NCBI GenBank assembly: GCA_031292515.1
Contig: JARLGZ010000034.1
Location: forward strand, 62,001 to 126,000
Length of the DNA stretch: 64,000 bases
Direction: 5' to 3'
Source: Puia sp.
GTDB lineage: Bacteria; Bacteroidota; Bacteroidia; Chitinophagales; Chitinophagaceae
Position 1 is the stretch's first letter. The number at the start of each line of letters is the position of its first letter. The translations under genes were made by a program, and so were the position numbers. Under the pieces are notes generated by a model. It was given only the letters and a program-made list of their open reading frames with translations. It did not search any database and was not told the origin of the DNA. Of this stretch, positions 1 through 9,018 are shown piece after piece.

Positions 1-1
1 A

Positions 2-328
2 TCGGAAAACACACCGGAATCCCGCAAGGAGGCATCCCGCAAGGATACCATCCTCTCAATCCGGATGAACCGGACCTCGGGCAACAAAAAATATAAGATC
101 CGGTTGTATCCTGACGCAAAAAAACAGGTACTCTTCTTTTCCGCAAACGGCGGCACTCAAAATATCTACCAGCTGTACATGTTTGATATGGATGGAAAAC
201 TGGTCAACCAGACCAGTATCCGTAACCACGAGACCACCGTGCTGACCAACCTGTCGGAAGGCAACTATTTAATCGAAGTTTTCAGTAATGACCAGCGTAT
301 AGTAAACGGCCAGATGACCGTGAACTAA
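2..328 (+). CDS. C-terminal part of a secreted protein with T9SS-type sorting domain (cut by window edge)
   Basis: The frame is open from the window edge to TAA at 326-328, so this is probably the end of a longer gene; an ATG at 65 exists but nothing suggests it is the true start. The last 80 residues look like a type IX secretion sorting domain (type A): a beta-rich stretch with LYPDA, then YQLYMFDMDGKLV, then L..GNYLIEV and a terminal G.M.V strand. In that family this domain is recognised by the gliding/PorSS machinery and the cargo is released or anchored outside the outer membrane. The passenger domain is not visible, so its function is unknown. Confidence 0.6.
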   Translation, partial: SENTPESRKEASRKDTILSIRMNRTSGNKKYKIRLYPDAKKQVLFFSANGGTQNIYQLYMFDMDGKLVNQTSIRNHETTVLTNLSEGNYLIEVFSNDQRIVNGQMTVN

Positions 329-336
329 TGCCGCAA

Positions 337-448
337 ATCGACACCATTAATCGACACCATACCATTAATCGACACGACAACACCGGGAAACGACACGCTG
401 AACAACACTGTAAACAAAACCGTGAATATAGTAAAACCGTGAATATAG
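337..448. repeat. Two short tandem duplications in the gap after the first gene
   Basis: The 315 bp between the first gene and the next (329-643) hold no gene I can support. Two short direct repeats lie just after the stop codon: ATCGACACCATTA repeated with a partial third copy (about 337-376), and AAAACCGTGAATATAG repeated twice at 416-431 and 433-448. There is no hairpin with a T-tract. The copies look like slippage products and resemble similar repeats elsewhere in the window. Confidence 0.6.
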
Positions 449-643
449 ACCGCCCATGAAGCGTTAGCTCTTATACCTTATAGCCAATAAGCAAGCATTG
501 ATATCAATAAAATCCGAATATCCGAGGTTTGAATAAAGCCTGATCCGTTCCCTATTGTTTAGTACCCTACAAAGATTTTATTGATCCCTCTGTGCACCTG
601 CTTATTGGTTTTTTTATTTCCTCTGCACCCCCCGGTCTGCGGA

Positions 644-1171
644 TCATCCCAGAAAAATCTCCCCGGCCTCTTTCCAGTTGTTGATCCGGTCATACCCCCT
701 CACACTGAGATTGTGAGCGGTCGTATACAGGTACTTCTTCCCGTTGAAACCCTCGAGGTTCCAGATATGGTCATCGATCATATAATCGCCGTAGACATGA
801 CTCTTATCCCCGCAGAGCGTCAGTTGTTTCCAGGTGAAGAACGGAAAGTGCTCAAGCAGCCATTCCAGCTTATCTTTCAGCGAATTGGGGAATTCCATCG
901 CAGCCGACACGATAAAGATCTTATAGCGTTTGTTCATCTCCCGCAACACCTCTGCACTGTCTTCCATGACAGGCAGGTTCCTGAAAAAACCGGGCGACAG
1001 TAAACGCTCCCTCACGAGCGGCTGGTGCTCTTCCGGGAATCCCTTGGTCCATGAACCCACCAGCATCTTCTCATAGTTGATATCCCCTTCATAGTTCTTT
1101 TTATACCACGCTATCATATCCCCCATAGGGTCCGCAATCACTTCGTCCATGTCAATAATTACTCTTTCCAT
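644..1171 (-). CDS. 5'(3')-deoxyribonucleotidase (NT5C type), HAD superfamily
   Basis: This 175-residue protein matches the small cytosolic 5'(3')-deoxyribonucleotidase family, which dephosphorylates dNMPs and helps balance nucleotide pools. HAD motif I is IDMDEV at residues 6-11, with D7 as predicted nucleophile and D9 as acid/base. IVSAA (near residue 90) fits motif II and the late CGDKSHVYGDYMIDDH segment fits motifs III/IV, with the DD pair binding Mg2+. There is no signal peptide. It lies 89 bp after uvrA on the same strand and may be read with it. The family is clear; the exact nucleotide preference is not. Confidence 0.85.
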   Translation of the reverse strand: MERVIIDMDEVIADPMGDMIAWYKKNYEGDINYEKMLVGSWTKGFPEEHQPLVRERLLSPGFFRNLPVMEDSAEVLREMNKRYKIFIVSAAMEFPNSLKDKLEWLLEHFPFFTWKQLTLCGDKSHVYGDYMIDDHIWNLEGFNGKKYLYTTAHNLSVRGYDRINNWKEAGEIFLG

Positions 1172-1260
1172 ATTCTTATTTGCATCTTATTTAATCCGCA
1201 TTGATTTTTGTCCCCCGCTTCGCGCCCATGCATGCTCCCGCGTTCCTCATTTCGCCTTCC

Positions 1261-4161
1261 TCATTTCACCTTCCTTCGCGTCCCCAACTCCTCCTTCAAA
1301 AACCTGGCCGTAAAACTCTCCTTATTCCCCACCATCTCTTCGGGGCTGCCTTCGAAAAGGATCCTGCCCCCGCCGTCGCCACCCTCCGGGCCCAGATCGA
1401 TGATATGATCCGCCACTTTTATCACGTCCAGGTTATGCTCGATGACCAGCACGGTATTGCCACGGTCCACCAGTTTATTGAGAACATCCAGCAGATGCCG
1501 GATATCTTCAAAATGAAGACCTGTAGTAGGCTCATCCAATATATAAAAAGTCTTACCCGTGTCCTTCTTGGAAAGCTCCGTTCCGAGTTTTACACGTTGC
1601 GCCTCCCCGCCGCTAAGCGTCACGGCGGATTGTCCGAGGGTGATATAGCCCAGTCCCACCTCCTGCAAAACCTTTATCTTCCGGTAAAGCCAGGGGATAT
1701 TCTGGAAGAACTCCACCGCCTCGTCGACCGTCATATCCAGCACATCACTGATCGACTTGCCCTTGTACCGGATCTCGAGGGTCTCGCGGTTATACCTTTT
1801 GCCATTGCATTTCTCGCAGTGCACATAGACATCCGGCAGGAAATTCATTTCAATAACGCGCATGCCGCCGCCTTCACAGACATCACAGCGACCGCTTTTG
1901 ACATTGAAAGAGAACCGGCCCGCATTATACCCCCGGATCTTCGCCTCGGGTATCGAAGCAAACAACGTCCGGATATCGGTGAAAAAACCGCAATAGGTAG
2001 CCGGGTTGCTTCGCGGAGTGCGTCCGATCGGCGACTGATCGATCTCTATGACTTTATCGACATGTTCAAGCCCCTTCAGTTGCTTGTATTCCAGCGCCTG
2101 CCCTGTCGAGCCATAGGCGTGTTTGCTCAACAACGGATACAGGGTCTCATTGATCAGCGTCGATTTGCCGCTACCGCTGACACCGGTGACGACGATCATT
2201 TTACCCAATGGAAATTTCACGTCGACATTCTTCAGGTTATTGCCTTTGGCGCCCGTAAGAGACAGCATCTTTCCATTTCCTTTCCTTCTCTCGCCCGGGA
2301 CGGCGATCGCCTTATGACCATTGAGATAGGCAGCCGTGAGCGTGTCCAGCTTCAGAAACTCCGAAGGCACCGCCTGGGCTACCACCCTGCCCCCATGAAT
2401 GCCGGCCCGGGGACCGATATCAATAAGATGGTCCGCGGCGAGCATGATATCCTTATCGTGCTCTACGACGAGCACGCTGTTGCCAATATCCCGAAGATTC
2501 TTAAGCGCGCCGATCAACCGCTGGTTGTCGCGCTGATGCAGACCGATGCTCGGCTCATCCAGCACATAAGTGATCCCTTGCAACTGGGACCCGATCTGGG
2601 TCGCCAGCCGGATACGTTGCGACTCTCCGCCGCTCAGTGTCCGGGAAGAACGATTCAGGGTCAGATACGTCAGCCCCACATCCAACAGGAATTGCAGACG
2701 CTCCCGGATTTCCTTGAGCACATCCTTGGCGATCGTATTCTGTTTGGAACTCAGTCTTTTTTCAATGCCGCCGAACCACAGCATCAGCTTGTCCAGCCCC
2801 ATCGCACTCAATTCCGAAATATTCTTTCCGTCGACCCTGAAATAGAGACTCTCCTTCCGGAGCCGGGCGCCTCCACAGGTGGCACAGGTCTTCAACTCCA
2901 TAAACTTTTCCACCCACTCGCGCAACGCATCGGACGTTCCGCCCGCGAACCAACGCTTCAACTGGTTGACCAGCCCCTCATATTCGGTGGTATAGATTTG
3001 TCCGTTTGCCTCCACCGTGTCAAAGTCCAGATCCGTTTCGGCGCTCCCGTTCTCGTCCCCGTAAAGCACGAGATTCAGCGCCTTTTTGGGCATGTCCTTA
3101 ATGGCGATATCGAGACTGAACTTATTTTTCTTTGCCAACTGCTGTACCTGCTGGAATACATGAGCATCCCTCTCCTCGCCGAGCGGAACGATGCCGCCTT
3201 CGTTGATACTTTTGGAAGGGTCGGGAATGACCGCCCCCATGCTGACCTGGTAAACAGACCCCAGCCCCTTGCAGGCAGGGCAGGCGCCATACGGCGAGTT
3301 GAAAGAGAAGCTATTCGGGGAAGGCTCCTCATAACTGATCCCGGTATCGGCACACATCAGCTGCTTGCTGTATTGCACGACGGTGTTATCATCGTTGACC
3401 AGGAGAAACAAGAGGTCCTTACCCAATTGAAGGGCCTTCTGCAGACTCTGACTGAGCCGGAGCTTCATGTCTTCCGTAACAGCCAGCCGGTCGATCACCA
3501 GTTCTATATCATGGATCTTATACCGGTCGACCTGCATTTTCGGGGTCAGGTCCTTTACCTCCCCATCCACACGCACCTTGACATACCCCTTCTTCCGGAT
3601 ATCCTCGAACAACTCCCGGTAGTGACCCTTACGACCCCGCACTACGGGGGCCAGTACGCTGATCTTCTTATTCCGGAACTTCGAAAAGATATTCTCCAGG
3701 ATCTCCTCCTCGCTGAATTTCGTCATCTTCTTCCCCGTATTATAGGAATAGGCATCCCCGATGCGGGCATAGAGCAGTCGCAGAAAGTCGTAGACTTCCG
3801 TCACCGTACCGACGGTGCTTCGCGGGTTCTTATTGGTGGTCTTCTGCTCGATCGAGATGACAGGGCTCAGACCCGTGATTTTATCTACATCGGGCCTCTC
3901 CATATCGCCGATGAACTGCCGGGCGTAAGCACCGAAACTCTCCATATACCTTCGCTGCCCCTCCGAATAAATCGTATCAAAAGCCAGGGAAGACTTCCCG
4001 CTGCCGCTGATACCCGTGATCACCACCAGTCTGTTACGGGGGATACTGATATCTATATTTTTCAGGTTATGCACACGGGCGCCAAATACTTCGAGGAATT
4101 CTTCTGTCGCAGGGCCCGGTTTTATTCCATTGGAGGGTGTTTTTTCTTCTGAAATAGCCAT
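1261..4161 (-). CDS. uvrA: Excinuclease ABC subunit A
   Basis: UvrA is the damage-recognition ATPase of nucleotide excision repair; it dimerises and loads UvrB. Both ABC modules are complete: Walker A GISGSGKSS near residue 50 and GVSGSGKST in the second half, signatures LSGGESQR and LSGGEAQR, and VLDEP/ILDEP Walker B motifs. The C-terminal zinc module is intact (CDVC...CEKC). The first zinc module is partial: the second pair CPAC is present but the first pair reads C-A-D-T, so only one cysteine of that CxxC remains. I chose ATG at 4161 over an in-frame GTG at 4170. Length (966 residues) is normal to slightly long. Confidence 0.97.
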   Translation of the reverse strand: MAISEEKTPSNGIKPGPATEEFLEVFGARVHNLKNIDISIPRNRLVVITGISGSGKSSLAFDTIYSEGQRRYMESFGAYARQFIGDMERPDVDKITGLSPVISIEQKTTNKNPRSTVGTVTEVYDFLRLLYARIGDAYSYNTGKKMTKFSEEEILENIFSKFRNKKISVLAPVVRGRKGHYRELFEDIRKKGYVKVRVDGEVKDLTPKMQVDRYKIHDIELVIDRLAVTEDMKLRLSQSLQKALQLGKDLLFLLVNDDNTVVQYSKQLMCADTGISYEEPSPNSFSFNSPYGACPACKGLGSVYQVSMGAVIPDPSKSINEGGIVPLGEERDAHVFQQVQQLAKKNKFSLDIAIKDMPKKALNLVLYGDENGSAETDLDFDTVEANGQIYTTEYEGLVNQLKRWFAGGTSDALREWVEKFMELKTCATCGGARLRKESLYFRVDGKNISELSAMGLDKLMLWFGGIEKRLSSKQNTIAKDVLKEIRERLQFLLDVGLTYLTLNRSSRTLSGGESQRIRLATQIGSQLQGITYVLDEPSIGLHQRDNQRLIGALKNLRDIGNSVLVVEHDKDIMLAADHLIDIGPRAGIHGGRVVAQAVPSEFLKLDTLTAAYLNGHKAIAVPGERRKGNGKMLSLTGAKGNNLKNVDVKFPLGKMIVVTGVSGSGKSTLINETLYPLLSKHAYGSTGQALEYKQLKGLEHVDKVIEIDQSPIGRTPRSNPATYCGFFTDIRTLFASIPEAKIRGYNAGRFSFNVKSGRCDVCEGGGMRVIEMNFLPDVYVHCEKCNGKRYNRETLEIRYKGKSISDVLDMTVDEAVEFFQNIPWLYRKIKVLQEVGLGYITLGQSAVTLSGGEAQRVKLGTELSKKDTGKTFYILDEPTTGLHFEDIRHLLDVLNKLVDRGNTVLVIEHNLDVIKVADHIIDLGPEGGDGGGRILFEGSPEEMVGNKESFTARFLKEELGTRRKVK

Positions 4162-4318
4162 ATTGAACACAAATTAGCACTAAAAAAGACACGAATAAAA
4201 CATAACAGGGCCGGCCAGGATTTGTTCAGTCCCGGTCAGCCCTGTAAGACAAGGGTTATGGTATGGCTTTATGGCGGATTCGAAAGATTCGCCCGGTTAC
4301 AGGCTCTCCCCCGTTTAT

Positions 4319-4506
4319 CGACTCTTCAACCGTTTATCGGCTCTTCAACCGCTTATCGGCTCTTCAACCGCTTATCGGCTCTTCAACCGCTTATCGGCTC
4401 TTCAACCGCTTATCGGCTCTTCAACCGCTTATCGACCCTTCAACCGCTTATCGGCTTTCTCCAGCTTACCGGCATTTCAACCTGTATCGGCATTTCGCCC
4501 CATTAC
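4319..4506. repeat. 19-bp minisatellite between uvrA and a DUF4382 gene
   Basis: The unit CGGCTCTTCAACCGCTTAT is repeated head to tail. Copies at 4319, 4338, 4357, 4376, 4395, 4414 and 4433 are all exactly 19 bp; the middle five are identical, and the first and last differ at one to two bases. Three decayed 18-19-bp copies follow to about 4506. There are no spacers, so it is not CRISPR. It lies after the stop of the 4511-5398 gene and upstream of uvrA. Nineteen is not a multiple of three, so the open frames across it are artefacts. Confidence 0.95.
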
Positions 4507-4510
4507 CGGC

Positions 4511-5398
4511 TTATTGATGCAAGGTTATCGTAGCGACTTTCGTGATCTTCGAGGAATCTACCGCAATTCCATTGATCGTCGTATCCCGGAACCCCTGCCG
4601 GCCTTTAAAATTGATTGAATAAGTCCCCACCGGAACATTGCTGAACTGGTAGTTCCCATTCCACCCCGGGATCGCATACAGCGTGTCCGCCGCATTGTAA
4701 GCGGTAATCAGCGAGACAGCCCCCCATGGATCTACCGTACCCTGTATTTTAGCCGATTGCCGGTAGTTAAACACCGTTATATAAGGATCCAGCAGGAACC
4801 GGCCATCCCGGAAGAATACGGATCGCTGCAGGTTGAAATCCAGCCAGAGCTCAAACTCGGCGTTGGTGACGGAAGAAACATTTTGTCTTTGCACATTGAT
4901 CGTAAAGGCGGGGCTCGAACCCCACACCAGCATCGGATAGTAGGTCGTGCTATCCGTGTAAACGGTGTCGGCAGAACCCAGTGTGATCTTTATCTTGAGG
5001 ATTTTTCCACTGGTATACAGTCCCGATGACAGCAGCGTGTCGGTACCATTTCTCAGATCCAGGAGATTGTAGACACCCGGCGTAGTGCTCAGCGTATCCC
5101 AAATGACGGACCGGTTGTTCGCACCTCTTCCAAAACCGCAATAATCGTCGTCCCACTGGTTAAAATAATCGGGAGCGCTTTGTTTGGTAGCCGTATCGAT
5201 CTCCACCGCGATCTGCCTAATGTCTATCAACACTTTGTAGAAAGAGACCGGTGCATCCATCATGTAGACGGATACCTGGGATTTGCCGGGAGGGATGTTG
5301 GCATTGGACCCCGACGAACCGTTTTTGCTGCACGCAAAAGCGAAAAAAATACATACGATGACGGAACCCGCGGCAAGCCGCCTGGATACAGTTTTCAT
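4511..5398 (-). CDS. DUF4382 domain lipoprotein with C-terminal carboxypeptidase-regulatory-like domain
   Basis: The N-terminus is a lipoprotein signal (MKTVSRRLAAGSVIVCIFF then FACSKN, lipobox cysteine at about residue 23). Residues 40-200 match DUF4382: VSVYMMDAPVSFYKVLIDIRQI at the start, an NLLDLRNGTDTLLSSG segment, and an FILLDPYI-type strand. The last 80 residues (AKIQGTVDPWGAV...VPVGTYSINF...) look like a carboxypeptidase-D regulatory-like beta sandwich. The protein is probably anchored in a membrane facing the periplasm or the surface. The family has no established biochemical role. It is monocistronic here, with a long C-rich gap upstream. Confidence 0.8.
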   Translation of the reverse strand: MKTVSRRLAAGSVIVCIFFAFACSKNGSSGSNANIPPGKSQVSVYMMDAPVSFYKVLIDIRQIAVEIDTATKQSAPDYFNQWDDDYCGFGRGANNRSVIWDTLSTTPGVYNLLDLRNGTDTLLSSGLYTSGKILKIKITLGSADTVYTDSTTYYPMLVWGSSPAFTINVQRQNVSSVTNAEFELWLDFNLQRSVFFRDGRFLLDPYITVFNYRQSAKIQGTVDPWGAVSLITAYNAADTLYAIPGWNGNYQFSNVPVGTYSINFKGRQGFRDTTINGIAVDSSKITKVATITLHQ

Positions 5399-5706
5399 GT
5401 TTATTTGGTTTATAGGTAGAGATAGCCCATCGTAGAAAGCACTAGTTCCAAAAATTGTTCCAAACTATGTTGTTCCGCTGTTAATCACTGCCGTTAACAA
5501 GGCCCCTTCGACCCGCTTTTCCATATTCTCCGGCAACCCATCCGCCATAACCCCTCGTCCCTTGCTATCATCCCCATACCCACCCACTCCCACATCCCCA
5601 TGACCCGTCCGCCATCCTCCCCCCTAACCTATCCGCCATCCCCCGCAATCCTTTCGCCGTCACTCCCCGTAACCCTTTCGTCTCCCCCACGCCCCTGTCC
5701 TATAAG
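5399..5706. other. C-rich, strand-biased intergenic stretch with degenerate short repeats
   Basis: No gene is supported here. From about 5510 to 5700 the plus strand is very C/T-rich and nearly G-poor, built from variants of CCATCCGCCAT and CCGTAACCCTTTCG (for example around 5528, 5608, 5632 and 5665). It looks like decayed minisatellite sequence. It separates the start of the DUF4382 gene from the metB leader. Confidence 0.5.
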
Positions 5707-5723
5707 TCTACTAATATTGTAGA
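5707..5723 (+). promoter_or_regulatory. Dyad operator candidate upstream of the metB riboswitch (site A)
   Basis: TCTAC-TAATATT-GTAGA is a 5-bp perfect inverted repeat with a 7-bp spacer. The same arrangement recurs at 7445-7461 (metY) and 17126-17152 (susC). The spacer plus first arm base reads TAATATTG, one mismatch from the Bacteroidota -7 element TAnnTTTG. A cleaner promoter lies 30-60 bp downstream (5750-5782), so this copy could act from upstream or mark a second promoter. The cognate protein is not in the window. Confidence 0.55.
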
Positions 5724-5749
5724 TTATTTTCAAAAAAACATCCCACCGA

Positions 5750-5782
5750 TTTGGAAATCTCGGAAAAGCATCTATATCTTTG
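5750..5782 (+). promoter_or_regulatory. Bacteroidota-type promoter for the metB leader
   Basis: TTTG at 5750-5753 and TATCTTTG at 5775-5782 match the -33 (TTTG) and -7 (TAnnTTTG) elements with 21 bp between them. Transcription would begin about 5-8 bp later, some 10 nt before the P1 helix of the SAM riboswitch, which is the usual geometry. Confidence 0.65.
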
Positions 5783-5799
5783 CAGCAGTTCTTATAACA

Positions 5800-5950
5800 T
5801 CTCTTATCAAGAAAGGCTGAGGGAAATGGCCCGTCGAAGCCTTGACAACCTGCTGATAGCTGCACGGCGTTATATGCGTAATCGCAATAAATACCCGCAA
5901 ATTGAAAGTAAGGTGCCACGTCCATCCGTCAATTGACGGACAGATAAGTC
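5800..5950 (+). promoter_or_regulatory. SAM-I (S-box) riboswitch
   Basis: The conserved S-box core is readable in order: CTTATCAAGAAAGG at 5803, GAGGGAAATGGCCCG, GAAGCCTTGACAACC, then AAGGTGCCACGTCC, a CCGTC-AATT-GACGG hairpin (P4) and closing GATAAG at 5943-5948. P1 pairs CTTATC (5803-5808) with GATAAG. The class binds S-adenosylmethionine and, when bound, favours a downstream terminator, switching off methionine synthesis genes when SAM is plentiful. A terminator hairpin follows at 5993, and the first gene is metB-like. Confidence 0.93.
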
Positions 5951-5992
5951 AGATCCCGGCTTGACGATATTTTCCCACCAGAATATTCAAAG

Positions 5993-6022
5993 CTCTTCTG
6001 ACTGTCAGAAGAGTTTTTTTTT
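5993..6022 (+). terminator. Intrinsic terminator in the SAM riboswitch expression platform
   Basis: CTCTTCTGAC (5993-6002) and GTCAGAAGAG (6004-6013) are perfectly complementary, leaving a 3-nt loop with a 9-bp stem, followed directly by nine T residues. It sits 43 nt after the aptamer and 111 nt before the metB start, so it is best read as the regulated leader terminator. Confidence 0.9.
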
Positions 6023-6133
6023 GCCCATCCCCCGGGGAAAAAAGAAATTCCTGATCAATCGTTGTGTTCATGATAAGTCGAAACACTCATTATCAAAAGC
6101 TCCTTTCCGGGGGGAGGGCACAAACATTAAAAC

Positions 6134-7354
6134 ATGCAGGCTACAACACAACTCATCCACAGCATTCCCGTAGATCCGTTAACAGGCGCCATCTCCGTAC
6201 CGATCTACCAAACTTCCACCTTCGTACAGGAAGCCCCCGGCGTCAACAAAGGATATGATTACGCGCGTACCGGCAACCCTACCCGTTCGGTCCTCGAAGA
6301 CCTGGCCGCCCAACTGGAGGGCGGCAGCACGGGCATCGCCTTCAGCAGCGGTCTGGCCGCCATCGACGCAGTCGTAAAACTGCTCGAATCCGGCGACGAG
6401 ATCATCGCGGTCGATGATATCTATGGCGGCGCCTTCCGTCTCTTCGAACAGGTCTATCGCAAATTCGGCATCACCGTTCATTATGTCGATGCCAGCAACG
6501 CTGAAAACGTCTTTCACGCCATCACCCCGAAGACAAAGCTCATCTGGATCGAAACGCCGACCAATCCTACCCTGAAGATTACCGATATCGAAGCCGTCGC
6601 CTCGATCGCAAAAGCCCACCGTTGCCTGCTCTGCGTGGACAACACCTTTGCCTCGCCGGCCCTGCAGAAACCCCTTTCGCTGGGAGCCGATCTCGTGATC
6701 CACTCCGGTACAAAATACCTGGGCGGCCATAGCGACCTGGTCGCAGGACTGGTCATAGCCAAAGATCCGCAGCTGGGCCAGCGGATAAAATTCCTGCAGA
6801 ATGCCTGCGGAGCGATCCTGGGGCCTTTCGATAGCTGGCTGCTCATACGAGGCATCGAGACCCTGCATCTCCGGGTGAGACAGCATAGCGCAAGCGCACA
6901 GACGATTGCGGAATTCCTGGACAGACATCCGGCCGTCGACCGGGTCTACTATCCGGGGCTACCCCATCACCCGAACCACGCAATCGCAAAAAAACAGGCC
7001 CGCGGCTTCGGCGGCATCATATCCTTCACCCTTAAAGAAAACACGGAAGACGCGGCCACGGCCTTCGTCGTCTCCACCGGCCTCTTTAAACTCGCCGAAA
7101 GCCTGGGAGGCATCAAGAGCCTGGTCTCCCATCCCGCCGCCATGACCCATAAATCCATCCCCGCAGAAAGAAGACGCGCAGCCGGCGTCGCCGACAGCCT
7201 GGTGCGCCTCTCGGTCGGTCTGGAAGAGGCCGAAGACCTCATAGCGGACTTGGAGCAGGCCCTGGACAAGACATCGAGGCCGCACACAGGCAGCGACAAT
7301 CCTGGTGAAAGTATTTTGACAAACACCGCTCAATCGTTAAGCGTTGCAAACTAA
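6134..7354 (+). CDS. metB: Cystathionine gamma-synthase/lyase-type PLP enzyme
   Basis: A member of the Cys/Met metabolism PLP family (406 residues). Landmarks are YARTGNPTR near residue 43 (phosphate/PLP contact from the partner subunit), SSGLAAI near 71, the VDNTF aspartate at 169, and SGTKYLGGHSD with the PLP lysine K194. Members make cystathionine from an activated homoserine plus cysteine, or cleave it. The SAM riboswitch and the metY/metX neighbours favour a biosynthetic gamma-synthase, but sequence alone does not separate synthase from lyase. About 30 extra residues follow the conserved core. The start ATG lies 111 nt after the leader terminator. Confidence 0.85.
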   Translation: MQATTQLIHSIPVDPLTGAISVPIYQTSTFVQEAPGVNKGYDYARTGNPTRSVLEDLAAQLEGGSTGIAFSSGLAAIDAVVKLLESGDEIIAVDDIYGGAFRLFEQVYRKFGITVHYVDASNAENVFHAITPKTKLIWIETPTNPTLKITDIEAVASIAKAHRCLLCVDNTFASPALQKPLSLGADLVIHSGTKYLGGHSDLVAGLVIAKDPQLGQRIKFLQNACGAILGPFDSWLLIRGIETLHLRVRQHSASAQTIAEFLDRHPAVDRVYYPGLPHHPNHAIAKKQARGFGGIISFTLKENTEDAATAFVVSTGLFKLAESLGGIKSLVSHPAAMTHKSIPAERRRAAGVADSLVRLSVGLEEAEDLIADLEQALDKTSRPHTGSDNPGESILTNTAQSLSVAN

Positions 7355-7444
7355 TGGCTTATCACCAATGGCAGCCGTCCTGCCACCGGGCCGGCCGCTA
7401 TTTTAGGAAAATATTGACGAAAATCAGTTCGGAATATAAAAATG

Positions 7445-7461
7445 CCTACTATTTTTGTAGG
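7445..7461 (+). promoter_or_regulatory. metY promoter with dyad operator around the -7 box (site B)
   Basis: CCTAC-TATTTTT-GTAGG is a perfect 5-bp dyad with a 7-bp spacer. The spacer plus the next base is TATTTTTG (7450-7457), an exact TAnnTTTG element, so a protein on the dyad would cover the promoter. A weak -33 candidate (TTCG) lies at 7428. It leaves a leader of about 210 nt before metY. The same dyad occurs at 5707 and 17126. Confidence 0.65.
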
Positions 7462-7531
7462 ATACAAGCATGGAACTTCAAATAAAACATAGCCGCATAC
7501 CGACAAGGACCTTTCAACCCAAAGTACCCGC

Positions 7532-9008
<1,477 letters not shown>

Positions 9009-9018
9009 AAGCAATAAA

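Noticed and set aside
1201-4152. 983-codon plus-strand open frame over uvrA
   Set aside because: It is wholly antisense to a full uvrA with intact Walker and zinc motifs and has no family signature.
4319-4506. CRISPR array
   Set aside because: The copies touch end to end with no spacers and no cas genes are near.
4222-4618. Three overlapping plus-strand frames across the 19-bp repeat
   Set aside because: A 19-bp repeat with no stop stays open in all three frames; each merely rereads the same unit, so these are not genes.
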